Source: Azospirillum brasilense (GTDB taxonomy: Bacteria > Pseudomonadota > Alphaproteobacteria > Azospirillales > Azospirillaceae). Taken from it: 64,000 bases of DNA. Of this stretch, positions 15,444 through 25,506 are shown piece after piece. The stretch's first letter is position 1. Every line of letters begins with the position of its first letter. The translations under genes and the position numbers were made by a program. The stretch covers positions 248,001 through 312,000 of the forward strand of contig NZ_VITH01000002.1 of the NCBI RefSeq assembly GCF_007827815.1. Direction: 5' to 3'. The notes beneath the pieces are model-generated. The model saw only the letters and a program-made list of their open reading frames with translations, made no database searches and was not told the origin of the DNA.

Positions 15444-17042
15444 TCACCCGAAGAAGCCGTGCAGGAACCACAGCGCCGCGACGCCGGGCCGGTACAGCCC
15501 CTGGCGGAACACCCAGAAGCGGCGGCCGGCCTCGTCCTCAATGCGGTAATAGTCGCGGGGCTCGCCGTCGCGCCGCCACCATTCGGCCGCGATCCGCTCC
15601 GGCCCGTCGGCGCGGCGGACGCGGTGCCGGGCGCCGCGCCAGCGGAACATCGACGGCGGGTCGTCGGGAAGCAGGGCCATGGCCTCGATGGGCTCCGGCG
15701 GGGCGAGCAGCCGCACCGGGCGTGGGCGGTCGGCGGGCCATAGGGCCCCGCCGGAGGCAGCGGCGAAGGCCGAGGCGGGGGCCACGCTGCGCTCCGGCAG
15801 CCAGCTTTGCCGCGGGACCAGCCGCAGCACCGCCCGCTCCCCCAGCCGGTTGCCCAGACGGTCCATCAGCTCGGCCAGTTCCGGCTGCCCGTCCGCACCG
15901 CCATCCAGCGCGGCCTGCGCGGCGGCGAGCGGGCCGGCCTCGGTGGCCGACAGCACCATCAGCTCCAGGCCGGGGCCGGGCTCCACCCGGTCGAGCTTCT
16001 GGGCGAACAGCCGCATCAGCGCGTCCGGTCGGCGCACCGGGTGGCCGGTGCCGATGGCCAGCGTCTGGGGCGCCTCCTCCAGCCGGCGGTCCACCCGGTG
16101 CAACTCCAGCAGCAAGCGGCGGGCGCCCTCGCCGGTCTTTTCCAGCCCGGCGCAGAGGGCGGTCAGCAGGCGGCGCAGCGCCTCGGCGATGGCCTCGGCG
16201 GTGGTGATCGGCTCGGGCAGGGCGAGGCGGGCGCAGTGCGGCGGCACCGGCAGGCGGGGGGACAGCGGCTCGTCCAGCCGTCCGTAGGCCTGGTCGAGCC
16301 GCCGCAGCAGCTCCGGCCCGAAGCGGGCGGCCAGCGTGGCGCGGGGGAGGGCGCGCAGGTCGCCGATCCGCCGCAGCCCCACCGCGGCCAGACCCTCCAC
16401 CGTGGCGGCGGGCAGGCGCAGCGCGGCGACGGGGAGGGGGGAGAGGAGGGTGTCGGCCCGGTTGCCCCCACCCTCCCGCTTCGCGGGTCCCCCCCTCCCC
16501 CGCTGCCCAGGGGAGGGCTGGATCCCCTCTCCCGCGCAGCGGGGGAGGGTTAGGGAGGGGGCAGCAAACCGCGCCAGCGCCCAGGCCGCCGCGGGCGTGT
16601 CGGCCATCGCCAGCCGCGACTCGAAGCCCGCCGCGGTCAGGCGGGCGGTCAGGTCGGCGGCCATGGCCGCCTCGCCGCCGAACAGATGGGCGCAGCCGGT
16701 GATGTCCAACGCCACCCCGTCGGGGCCGTCCGGGGCGGTCCAGGGGGTGTAGCGCGTGCACCAGCCGGCGATCCGCTCCAGCAGGCGGGCGTCCGACTCG
16801 GGATCGGCGTCGAAGACGGCCAGGGCGGGTTCGATGGCGCGGGCGTCGGCCAAACTCATGCCGGGCCACACCCCGGCCTCCTCGGCCCCGCGGTTGACGG
16901 CGGCCACGCCCAGCCGCCCGCGCTCGGCCAGGATGGCGGCCAGCGGATGGCCGCGCCGCTCGGGATGGCGGCGGCTGTGGGCGTCGGTGGGCAGCCGCGG
17001 CAGCCACAGGGACAGGATGCGCCGCGCCGCCCGTTCCGTCAT
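15444..17042 (-). CDS. imuB: Y-family-related mutagenesis protein ImuB
   Basis: This 532-residue catalytically inactive Y-family polymerase relative bridges DnaE2, ImuA and the beta clamp in SOS mutagenesis. The N-terminus (MTERAARRILSLWLPRLPTD) is the ImuB signature. VALDITGCAHLFGGE lies near residues 105-120, followed by the thumb and little-finger region (VEGLAAVGLRRIGDLRALPR). The ATG is set by GGGAGGG 8 nt upstream; longer open frame upstream overlaps the LexA box. A palindromic repeat (16462-16563) inserts about 34 residues rich in Gly/Pro/Arg near residues 160-193. dnaE2 follows after 10 bp. Expression is probably under LexA. Confidence 0.92.
   Translation of the reverse strand: MTERAARRILSLWLPRLPTDAHSRRHPERRGHPLAAILAERGRLGVAAVNRGAEEAGVWPGMSLADARAIEPALAVFDADPESDARLLERIAGWCTRYTPWTAPDGPDGVALDITGCAHLFGGEAAMAADLTARLTAAGFESRLAMADTPAAAWALARFAAPSLTLPRCAGEGIQPSPGQRGRGGPAKREGGGNRADTLLSPLPVAALRLPAATVEGLAAVGLRRIGDLRALPRATLAARFGPELLRRLDQAYGRLDEPLSPRLPVPPHCARLALPEPITTAEAIAEALRRLLTALCAGLEKTGEGARRLLLELHRVDRRLEEAPQTLAIGTGHPVRRPDALMRLFAQKLDRVEPGPGLELMVLSATEAGPLAAAQAALDGGADGQPELAELMDRLGNRLGERAVLRLVPRQSWLPERSVAPASAFAAASGGALWPADRPRPVRLLAPPEPIEAMALLPDDPPSMFRWRGARHRVRRADGPERIAAEWWRRDGEPRDYYRIEDEAGRRFWVFRQGLYRPGVAALWFLHGFFG
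16462..16563. repeat. Palindromic repeat carried in frame inside imuB
   Basis: It runs from TTGCCCCCACCCTCCCGCTT to GGGAGGGTTAGGGAGGGGGC. The ends match, in inverted order, those of the intergenic elements at 3881, 39285 and 45047 (TTGCCCCCTCCCTAGCCC ... GGGTGGGGGCAAG). Inside is a second arm pair (CCCTCCCCCGCTGCCCAGGG and CGCAGCGGGGGAGGG). On the minus strand it is read as coding sequence between the Ala-rich ARFA segment and LLSPLPVAALRLP. Confidence 0.85.
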
Positions 17043-17087
17043 GCCCAACCCTCCCTTCGCCGCTGCGGATTCCAACAATCCCAGACC

Positions 17088-17102
17088 GAACAAAACAAGA
17101 AC
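17088..17102 (-). promoter_or_regulatory. LexA box of the imuB-dnaE2 operon
   Basis: GAAC-AAAACAA-GAAC (GTTC-N7-GTTC on the coding strand) is an exact match to the alphaproteobacterial LexA operator. It ends 45 nt upstream of the imuB ATG in an AT-rich promoter stretch. The plus-strand gene at 17201 starts about 100 nt away and might also be affected. Confidence 0.88.
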
Positions 17103-17200
17103 ATTCTAGCGGCAAAATCCGGCGGGTGGGAGTCCCTTGCGGCCTCGCCAAAAAGGGGCAGATGGGTGGTGGGCCTTGTCACGCCCTTGCAGGACACGAC

Positions 17201-17740
17201 ATGGTTGGTATGACACCGCTCCGCCCCCCCGCCGCCTTTCTGCCCGTCGCCGTCGCGCTCACCGCCTTCGCGCTGGGGGCTTGCGCTCCGGATGTGCACG
17301 ACGAGATGCCGGGACGGGCCCAGGCGGCACCGCCGGCGGCCGCGCAGAGCGGCGGGTTGAAGACGTTGCGCCAGATCCAGGCGGAGGAGAACGCCCGCCC
17401 GATTTCCCCACCGCGACCGCAGCCACCGCCCGCCCCGCCGCAAAAGCTCTCCGACGCCTCGCAGGCGCCCGGCCAGCCTCCCGGCCAGCCGCCGGTGCGC
17501 CGCCGCGGCAGTTCGTCCCCGCCGCCGCCGCCCATCGACCAGCCGGCCACGCCCGCCCTGCCGGCGCCGGGCTCCACCCAGGGGCTGACCGACCGCGCCA
17601 AGCGCGACCTGATGAGCCCGGAGGTCGACCGGCTGCGCACCGACGACGCCATGGGCCGGCTCGACCCGCTGCAGCAGCGCGACCTGCTCCGCAAGCAGCA
17701 GGACCTCCGCCAGTACGGACCCGGTCCCCTGGGATACTGA
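17201..17740 (+). CDS. Proline-rich putative lipoprotein
   Basis: This 179-residue protein has a lipoprotein-type leader (TPLRPPAAFLPVAVALTAFA, then lipobox LGAC). A central low-complexity region of Pro, Ala and Gln with a run of six prolines (SSPPPPPP) follows. The C-terminal helix is charged (RAKRDLMSPEVDRLRTDDA, then QRDLLRKQQDLRQYGPG). ATG 17201 is chosen because AGGA lies 7 nt before it; ATG 17210 is nearly as good. I do not recognise a named family. The design suggests an envelope-anchored protein with a flexible spacer. Confidence 0.65.
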   Translation: MVGMTPLRPPAAFLPVAVALTAFALGACAPDVHDEMPGRAQAAPPAAAQSGGLKTLRQIQAEENARPISPPRPQPPPAPPQKLSDASQAPGQPPGQPPVRRRGSSSPPPPPIDQPATPALPAPGSTQGLTDRAKRDLMSPEVDRLRTDDAMGRLDPLQQRDLLRKQQDLRQYGPGPLGY

Positions 17741-17843
17741 CGTCCGGCCTCCACAAGCTCCCGCCCTGGTCACTTGACCCCACCCCGCGCAGCGGCCATA
17801 CCGGCCCGGTGCGGCGCAAGACGTTGGGGAAAAGGGGTAGGGG

Positions 17844-18407
17844 ATGGTGGCGATCCGGTCGGTTCTTCTGGCGATTCTGTTGATTGGCGTCGGGGCTGCG
17901 CCCGCGCTGGCGCGGATGACGGTGACCGGGCCGTTCGGCACCGGCCTGACCGAACCCGTGTGGGTGCTGCAGCATCTGCTCGGCTTCCTCGCCATCGGGC
18001 TGTGGAGCGGGCAGAACGGCGGCGCCGCCGTCTGGCAGCTTCCGGTGGCGACGCTGACCGCGGTTCTGGCGGCCGGGCTGGCCGCGCAGATCGGCATCCG
18101 CCTCCCCTATGCCGCGGAAGGGCTGTCGGCGTCGCTGATCGTGATGGGCGGGCTGGTCGCCGTCGCGCTGAAGGCTCCCCTGGCCCTTGGGGTGCTGACG
18201 GTCGCCGCGGCGGGGGCCTTCCACGGCTACGTGCACATGGGCGGGCCGCTGTTCTGGGCCGGGCTGTCGTCCGGCGTGCTCCTGGTCATCTGCGCCGGGC
18301 TGGGCCTGTCGGCGGCGCTGGGGCAGGCGGCATCGGGCCGGGTCGTGCAAATGTGTGGCGGCGCGGTAGCACTCGCCGGAGTTCTTGATCTGGCGGGCGT
18401 CTTTTAA
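17844..18407 (+). CDS. HupE/UreJ family membrane protein
   Basis: This 187-residue protein has a cleavable or anchoring N-terminal segment (AIRSVLLAILLIGVGAAPAL) and about five further hydrophobic helices. It carries HupE/UreJ features: His in the VLQHLLGFLAIGLWSGQ segment (about residues 42-58) and the GAFHGYVHMGG motif (about 128-138). The family is linked to nickel or cobalt import near hydrogenase and urease genes. Neither is visible here, so the metal is uncertain. A GGGGTAGGGG ribosome-binding region sits just before the ATG. Confidence 0.82.
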   Translation: MVAIRSVLLAILLIGVGAAPALARMTVTGPFGTGLTEPVWVLQHLLGFLAIGLWSGQNGGAAVWQLPVATLTAVLAAGLAAQIGIRLPYAAEGLSASLIVMGGLVAVALKAPLALGVLTVAAAGAFHGYVHMGGPLFWAGLSSGVLLVICAGLGLSAALGQAASGRVVQMCGGAVALAGVLDLAGVF

Positions 18408-18509
18408 GCCCCCGACGCCTTGAAAAAGCCCGGCTGCGGGTATTCTTGTAAGAGCGTGTCCAACACACGCCGCCGGGACGGCTGGCCAGCAGGAAAGGTG
18501 GACCCGCCG

Positions 18510-19616
18510 GTGCCGCGCGCAGGAGCCAACCCCCGCCTTTCCGACGCCCGCCTTTCCTCCCAGGGCCTTCCCAGCCGCCGCCATGTGCTGGCCGGTTTCG
18601 CGGGGGGGTTCCTCCTGGGCCTGCTGCCGCGGGGTGTCGCGGCGCAGGACATCCGCTATTTCCGGATCGGCACGGGCACCACGTCGGGCACCTATTTCCC
18701 GATCGGCGGCCTGATCGCCAACGCCATCTCCAACCCGCCCGGCTCCCGCCCCTGCGACCGCGGGGGAAGCTGCGGCGTGCCGGGGCTGATCGCGGTGGCG
18801 CAGGCCACGCTCGGCTCGGTGGAGAACATCGAGCTGCTGCGCTCCGGCGCGGTCGAGGCCGGGATGTCCCAGGCCGACATCGCCTATTGGGCCTACACCG
18901 GCTCCGGCATCTTCCACGGCAAGGCGCCCTTCGAGGGGCTGCGCTCCATCGGCATGCTCTACGCGGAGGCGATCCAGCTCGTCGTGCGCGCCGACAGCGA
19001 CCTGCACAGCGTGGCCGACCTGAAGGGCAAGGCCGTCTCGCTGGGCGAGGAGGGCTCCGGCGTGCTGGTGGAGGCGCGGGCGATCCTCGACGCCTTCGGG
19101 GTGAAGGAGGGCGAGCTGCGGCCCCCGGCCTACCTGAAGCCCGGCACCGCGGCGGACCGGCTGGCCAAGAAGGAGCTGGACGCCTTCTTCATGGTCGGCG
19201 GCTTCCCGGTGGCGGCGGTCACCGACGTGGCGAACCGCGAGCCGATCCGCCTGATCCCGCTCGACGGCGACATGGCCGACCGGCTGCGCATCCGCCAGCG
19301 CTTCTACATGGACCAGACCATCCCCGCCGACACCTACCCCGGCGTGCCGGAGACGCACACGCTGGGGGTGGGGGCGGAGCTGTTGGTCCGCGCCGACCGC
19401 GACCCCGCCCTGATCCACGGCGTCACCAAGGCGCTGTGGCACGAGAACACCCGCCGCCTGCTGATCGAGGGCCACCCCAAAGGGCGCAGCTTCGACGCCA
19501 CCAAGGCGGTCGCCAACGTCTCGGTCCCGCTGCATCCGGGGGCCGAGCGCTACTACCGCGAGGTCGGGCTGATCGGCAACGCCGCCAACGAGCCGACGGG
19601 CGGGGCGACGCCCTGA
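18510..19616 (+). CDS. TAXI-family TRAP transporter substrate-binding protein
   Basis: This 368-residue periplasmic solute receptor of the TAXI type carries the family hallmark IGTGTTSGTYFPIGGLIANA just after the leader. Further TAXI signatures are SVENIELLRSGAVEAGMSQAD and the Cys pair PCDRGGSCGVPG. The leader SRRHVLAGFAGGFLLGLLPRG has a twin-Arg-like start, suggesting Tat or Sec export. Start choice is open: the frame continues to a TTG at 18420 without a ribosome-binding site and a GTG at 18498. GTG 18510 has GGTGGA 7 nt upstream. No TRAP permease is adjacent, so this is an orphan receptor in this window. Confidence 0.87.
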   Translation: MPRAGANPRLSDARLSSQGLPSRRHVLAGFAGGFLLGLLPRGVAAQDIRYFRIGTGTTSGTYFPIGGLIANAISNPPGSRPCDRGGSCGVPGLIAVAQATLGSVENIELLRSGAVEAGMSQADIAYWAYTGSGIFHGKAPFEGLRSIGMLYAEAIQLVVRADSDLHSVADLKGKAVSLGEEGSGVLVEARAILDAFGVKEGELRPPAYLKPGTAADRLAKKELDAFFMVGGFPVAAVTDVANREPIRLIPLDGDMADRLRIRQRFYMDQTIPADTYPGVPETHTLGVGAELLVRADRDPALIHGVTKALWHENTRRLLIEGHPKGRSFDATKAVANVSVPLHPGAERYYREVGLIGNAANEPTGGATP

Positions 19617-19644
19617 TGTCGTCCTGCTGCGGGTCCTACTGCTC

Positions 19645-20307
19645 CTATTGCGGGTCGCGCTCGTCGGCGTAGAGGTCCCACGGCTCCGCCTTGGCGGCGA
19701 CCACCCACTCCACCATGGCCGGCAGCTCCATCACCGCCCGCGCATAGTCGCCGCACAGCCCGTCCATCGCCACCCCGTAGGTGAGGAGGCGCGTCACCAC
19801 CGGCGCGTACATGGCGTCAGCGATGGAGAAGTCGCCGAACAGGAACGGGCCGCCCGCCCCGAAGCGGGCGCGCGTGTCGCGCCACAGGGTGAGGACGCGG
19901 GCGATGTCGGCCTCGCTCTCGGCGTTGCGTCCCACGCCGGGGCGGAAGGCCTTGAGGTCCATGGACATGTGGGTGCGCAGGCCGACGAAGCCCGAATGCA
20001 TCTCCGCCGAGACCGACCGCGCCACCGCGCGGGCGTGGGCGTCCGCCGGCCAGAGGGCGGCCTCGGGGAAGGACTCCGCCAGATACTCGCAGATCGCCAG
20101 CGAATCCCAGATCACCCGGTCGCCGTGCCGCAGGCAGGGCACCCGGCCGGAGGGTGAATGCTCGGCGATGCGGGCCGCGGTGTCGGGCTGGCGCAGCGGG
20201 ATGACGATCTCCCGGAAGGGCCGGCCGATCCGCTTCAGCGCCAGCCAGGGCCGCAGGGACCAGGAGGAGAAGGCCTTGTTGCCGATGACCAGGGTCAGAT
20301 CGTCCAT
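19645..20307 (-). CDS. Glutathione S-transferase family protein
   Basis: This 220-residue protein has an N-terminal thioredoxin-fold GST domain (LTLVIGNKAFSSWSLRPWLA, catalytic Ser likely in SSWS at residues 14-17). SGRVPCLRHGD and DSLAICEYLAE are the glutathione-site loop segments. A C-terminal helical domain follows. The KAFSSWSLRPWL motif resembles the maleylacetoacetate-isomerase-like or stress-linked GSTs annotated in alphaproteobacteria. It is convergent with the TAXI receptor gene, with a 28-bp gap. The substrate is unknown. Confidence 0.87.
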   Translation of the reverse strand: MDDLTLVIGNKAFSSWSLRPWLALKRIGRPFREIVIPLRQPDTAARIAEHSPSGRVPCLRHGDRVIWDSLAICEYLAESFPEAALWPADAHARAVARSVSAEMHSGFVGLRTHMSMDLKAFRPGVGRNAESEADIARVLTLWRDTRARFGAGGPFLFGDFSIADAMYAPVVTRLLTYGVAMDGLCGDYARAVMELPAMVEWVVAAKAEPWDLYADERDPQ

Positions 20308-20456
20308 GGGTGCGCCTCGGTCGCGAAGGGAGGGGGGCGGAGCATGCCTGTCCCGCGACCTTGCGGCAAGCCGGCACGCAATCCCCCTTTTCAGGCGCGC
20401 CCCGGCGCGCCATGCTTTCCTTCATTGTTTCCGTTTCCTGACGAAGGACGCCCGCC

Positions 20457-21860
<1,404 letters not shown>

Positions 21861-21914
21861 CCAGCCGGCTCTGGTGATAGGACGGCGCAACAACCGGCAT
21901 ATGGTTAAAATTGT

Positions 21915-21939
21915 CACCCCCGCGGGCGTCGCGGGGGTG
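21915..21939. terminator. Hairpin between the aminopeptidase and fliG
   Basis: The perfect 10-bp stem CACCCCCGCG / CGCGGGGGTG closes a 5-nt loop 54 bp after the stop codon. There is no T-tract, so it may be a terminator aided by other factors or only a stable 3' end. Confidence 0.5.
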
Positions 21940-22020
21940 GCGTGCCGATTTGGAAAGGATTAAAACCTTCGGGTAGGACCGGTGGACTCGGGTGCCGGCC
22001 GGGTTTTTGGAGGCGGATAC

Positions 22021-23043
22021 ATGGCGCTGAAGGTTCGTGAGGATTATCGCACCCTCACCGGTCCGGAAAAGGCGGCCATTCTGATGCTGGCGCTGGGCGA
22101 CGAGCATTCGTCCAAGCTGTTCGCGATGATGGACGACGAGGAGATCAAGGAGCTGTCGCAGGTGATGGCGAACCTGGGCACCGTCTCCGCCAACCTGATC
22201 GAGCGCCTGTTCGTCGAATTCGCCGAGCAGATGTCGGCCACCGGCTCGCTGGTCGGCTCCTTCGACTCCACCGAACGCCTGCTGCTGAAGACTCTGCCCA
22301 AGGACAAGGTCGACTCCATCATGGAGGAGATCCGCGGTCCCGCCGGCCGCACCATGTGGGACAAGCTGGCCAACGTCAACGAGTCGGTCCTGTCCAACTA
22401 CCTGAAGAACGAATACCCGCAGACCGTCGCGGTGGTGCTGTCGAAGATCCGCCCGGAACACGCCGGCCGTGTGCTGACCCAGCTGCCGGAGAGCTTCGCC
22501 ATGGAGGTCATCATGCGCATGCTGCGCATGGAGGCCGTGCAGAAGGAGGTTCTGGACGACGTGGAGCGCACGCTGCGCACCGAGTTCATGACCAACCTCG
22601 CCCGCACCAGCCGCCGCGACAGCCACGAGATGCTGGCGGAAATCTTCAACGGCCTGGACCGCACGACCGAGCACCGCTTCATGGCCGCCCTGGAGGAGCG
22701 CAACCGCGACAGCGCCGAACGCATCAAGTCGCTGATGTTCACCTTCGAGGACCTGTCCAAGCTCGACCCCTCCGGCGTCCAGGCCCTGCTGCGCAGCGTC
22801 GACAAGCAGAAGCTCGCCACCGCCCTGAAGGGCGCGTCGGAGACGCTGAAGGACCTGTTCTTCTCCAACATGTCCGAACGCGCGGCGAAGATCCTGCGCG
22901 AGGACATGGCCGCCATGGGCCCCGTCCGCGTCCGCGAGGTGGACGAATCCCAGATGTACATGGTCCAGCTCGCCAAGGACTTGGCGGCCCGTGGCGAAAT
23001 CGTCATCTCCGAAGGCAGCGGTGAGAACGAATTGATTTACTGA
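22021..23043 (+). CDS. fliG: Flagellar motor switch protein FliG
   Basis: This 340-residue protein of the C-ring links FliF to the rotor and interacts with the stator. It contains the N-terminal domain ([15 protein letters not shown]), the middle domain with [20 protein letters not shown] (about residues 125-144), and the C-terminal torque domain with charged residues around [20 protein letters not shown]. The ATG is set by GGAGG 8 nt upstream rather than the earlier in-frame start at 21982. It stands alone here with no other flagellar gene nearby, so it is separated from the main flagellar cluster or is a second copy. Confidence 0.95.
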   Translation: MALKVREDYRTLTGPEKAAILMLALGDEHSSKLFAMMDDEEIKELSQVMANLGTVSANLIERLFVEFAEQMSATGSLVGSFDSTERLLLKTLPKDKVDSIMEEIRGPAGRTMWDKLANVNESVLSNYLKNEYPQTVAVVLSKIRPEHAGRVLTQLPESFAMEVIMRMLRMEAVQKEVLDDVERTLRTEFMTNLARTSRRDSHEMLAEIFNGLDRTTEHRFMAALEERNRDSAERIKSLMFTFEDLSKLDPSGVQALLRSVDKQKLATALKGASETLKDLFFSNMSERAAKILREDMAAMGPVRVREVDESQMYMVQLAKDLAARGEIVISEGSGENELIY

Positions 23044-23394
23044 GGCCGATGGCGGCACCGGAACATAGGCTTTCCGGGCCGTCGTGATCCTGTTTTCGGA
23101 CGTGCCTGGGGCGTTCGTGTCGCCCGACCGTTGCCACGCCTGCTCTCGTTTCCGCAAGCGGCCGGGTCATTGTTGACTCTGCTGCGCGTCTCGCGGTCAT
23201 GACTCCACATCTGTGTTCAGGCGTGTGACGCGCAGATGATTGCGAAGTGAACCGCGAATAGCGCGGCCTTGACTCCCCCTGAGGTTGACGAACAGTATTT
23301 CAGCCGCGCCAAAGGTCGTTGTGGACTTGGTGCGCAGGGACGTTTCTTTCTCAATGATTGATTGATATCGATTCTCGTCAACCGGAGAATGCAA
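23044..23394. other. Intergenic region upstream of the RTX gene
   Basis: This 351-bp gap becomes clearly AT-richer toward its right end. No credible gene is seen. At 23358-23371 TTGAT-TGAT-ATCGA is one base off an FNR box, but it lies only 23 nt before the RTX start codon. The region probably holds the RTX gene promoter. Confidence 0.45.
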
Positions 23395-25506
23395 ATGACG
23401 TTGTTCATGGGAACTAACGGAAATGATTATCTGGTTGGCACCAGTAAAGATGATACGATTTCAAGTCATGATGACTTTATTTATGGTTATGATGGCAATG
23501 ATGTTCTGCTTGGGGAAGATGGTTTTGATTATCTGGTCGGGGGAGATGGAAGCGATAATTTATACGGAGGCGATGGAATCGATACGCTCCTCGGAGGGGA
23601 GGGGTCGGACCGTTTGTGCGGTGGACCGGGTCCGGACCTCCTTGATGGAGGAAATGGATTTGATTGGGCCGACTATTCCCTCGCATCAGCGGGCGTCGTG
23701 GTCGATCTTTCTCTAAACGGGCTGCAACTCGGTCTCAGCGAGGCTTTCGGTGATCACTTGATCAGCATCGAAGCGCTCGCCGGATCGAACCACGGCGACA
23801 TACTGTCCGGTGCCGATGGCAATGAGATCATCGCCGGCAACGATGGAGCGGACTATCTGAGCGGTAGGGCCGGGGACGATGTTCTGTACGGAAATGCCGG
23901 TGACGATACGCTCCTGGGAGGGGAGGGGGCGGATCATCTGAGCGGTGGGCCGGGCGCCGATTCCCTCGATGGAGGAAATGGCATCGACTGGGTCGATTAC
24001 ATTTTCTCGGCAACAGGCGTCGAGGTCGACCTTTCCCTGGCCGGGCCGCAACTCGGCGGCGACGCTGTCGGCGATGTGCTGGTCAGCATCGAACGGCTTG
24101 GCGGATCGGACTACGGTGACCGGCTGACCGGAATGTCCGGTGACGACGACATCCATGGCTTCAGCGGCGACGACACTCTGATCGGGTTGAGCGGGAACGA
24201 CTTTCTTGTCGGTGGTGGCGGCCGCGATTGGCTGGACGGTGGTGCGGGAAACGACCAGCTTGTCGGTGGCGGCGGTGATGGCAGCCAAATCTATCAGGAA
24301 GACGGTCCCGACACGCTGTTCGGTGGCTTCGGCAACGATTACCTTTCCGGGGGGGAGGGGGATGATCTGCTGGACGGCGGCGCGGGTGACGATGTGATCG
24401 TGGGAGGCAGCGGAAACGACGTCATCTACGGCGGCAACGGCTTCGACACGCTGATCCTGCCATCGGCGTCCTTCGTCACAATCCGCTACCTTGGCTATGG
24501 CTTCGAACTGACGAGCGTCGAGGGTGTCGACATCATCCGGGGTGTCGAATACATCCAGATCGGCACGCAAACCCCTGTTTCTCCTCGAAAACTCGTGGAT
24601 TCACCGGTCGAATCGGATTTCGACGGGGACGGGCGTACCGATCTCCTGTGGCAGGACGCGCATGGGGCCCTGACGCTCTGGCTGATGAATGGATCCCAGG
24701 CGACCCAGAAGGTGATCGGCGACACCGGATCGGCGGATTGGCAGCCGGTGGGGTTCCAGGATCTCAGCGGCGATGGCAGGACCGATATACTCTGGCGCTC
24801 GGAGTCCACGGGCATCATGTCGCTGTGGACGATGGATGGAGCCGGAGGCGTGGCCGCCGTCACCCCGATCGGCGATCCGGGATCGACCGATTGGCGTGTG
24901 GCCGCGGTCAAGGATTTTAGCGGCGACGGTAAGGCCGACATCCTCTGGCGCTCCGCGTCCAGCGGGAGCATGTCCTTGTGGACCATGAACGGCGGCACCG
25001 TGTCCGCGGTGCATCCGGTGGGTGACCCTGGCTCCACGGACTGGCAGGTTGCGGCAACCGCGGACTTCAGCGGCGACGGTCGGCCCGACATTCTCTGGCG
25101 CTCCGCTTCGACGGGCATCATGTCGCTGTGGACGATGAATGGAACGGAGGTGGTTGCGGTCAACGGCGTCGGAGATCCTGGATCGACGGACTGGATCATT
25201 GCGGGAACGGCTGATTTTACGGGGGACGGCGCCATCGACATCCTTTGGCGCTCGGCGGCCACCGGAGCGATGTCGTTGTGGGAAATGGACGGCACGCGGG
25301 TGTCGGCGGTCCGGGCGATCGGCGACCCGGGTTCCGTCGATTGGCAAGTCGCCAAGCTCGGCGACTTCAATGGTGACGGACAAACGGACATTTTGTGGCG
25401 ATCCACTTCGACGGGCGGCATGTCGCTGTGGACGATGCAGGGAACGACCGTTCAGTCGGCCCTGCCCCTGTCCGCAACGCCACATTCCGATTGGCGGCTT
25501 CTGTAA
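23395..25506 (+). CDS. RTX calcium-binding protein with C-terminal FG-GAP/VCBS-like repeats
   Basis: This 703-residue protein has two repeat regions. Residues about 5-370 hold many RTX nonapeptides of type GGxGxDxL (for example GGDGSDNLYGGDGIDTLLGG), which fold into a calcium-filled beta-roll. From about residue 408 to the end there are six tandem units of about 50 residues with a DxxGDGxxD calcium-loop core (24616 onward). There is no N-terminal signal peptide, so type I secretion is likely by analogy, but no type I exporter is in the window. ATG 23395 is chosen because GGAG lies 8 nt upstream. The 5' part is clearly AT-richer than the 3' part, unlike neighbouring genes. It may be a surface or exopolymer-associated adhesin; the function is unproven. 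Confidence 0.88.
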   Translation: MTLFMGTNGNDYLVGTSKDDTISSHDDFIYGYDGNDVLLGEDGFDYLVGGDGSDNLYGGDGIDTLLGGEGSDRLCGGPGPDLLDGGNGFDWADYSLASAGVVVDLSLNGLQLGLSEAFGDHLISIEALAGSNHGDILSGADGNEIIAGNDGADYLSGRAGDDVLYGNAGDDTLLGGEGADHLSGGPGADSLDGGNGIDWVDYIFSATGVEVDLSLAGPQLGGDAVGDVLVSIERLGGSDYGDRLTGMSGDDDIHGFSGDDTLIGLSGNDFLVGGGGRDWLDGGAGNDQLVGGGGDGSQIYQEDGPDTLFGGFGNDYLSGGEGDDLLDGGAGDDVIVGGSGNDVIYGGNGFDTLILPSASFVTIRYLGYGFELTSVEGVDIIRGVEYIQIGTQTPVSPRKLVDSPVESDFDGDGRTDLLWQDAHGALTLWLMNGSQATQKVIGDTGSADWQPVGFQDLSGDGRTDILWRSESTGIMSLWTMDGAGGVAAVTPIGDPGSTDWRVAAVKDFSGDGKADILWRSASSGSMSLWTMNGGTVSAVHPVGDPGSTDWQVAATADFSGDGRPDILWRSASTGIMSLWTMNGTEVVAVNGVGDPGSTDWIIAGTADFTGDGAIDILWRSAATGAMSLWEMDGTRVSAVRAIGDPGSVDWQVAKLGDFNGDGQTDILWRSTSTGGMSLWTMQGTTVQSALPLSATPHSDWRLL
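24616..25506 (+). repeat. Six tandem 50-residue repeat units inside the RTX gene
   Basis: Each unit follows the scheme DFSGDGRTDILWRS, S(T/S)G.MSLWTM(N/D)G, then V..IGDPGSTDW. Unit starts fall at 24616, 24760, 24913, 25063, 25213 and 25363, giving periods of 48, 51, 50, 50 and 50 codons. The last four spacings are exactly or almost exactly 150 bp, and DNA identity between units is high. This suggests recent duplication and a capacity to change copy number. Confidence 0.85.

Noticed and set aside
18420-18509. TTG 18420 as start of the TAXI receptor
   Set aside because: It lacks a ribosome-binding site and would add residues before the signal peptide; GTG 18510 is preferred, with low certainty.
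23358-23371. FNR-like TTGAT-TGAT-ATCGA before the RTX gene
   Set aside because: One base off the consensus and only 23 nt before the start codon, in an AT-rich stretch where such matches occur by chance.
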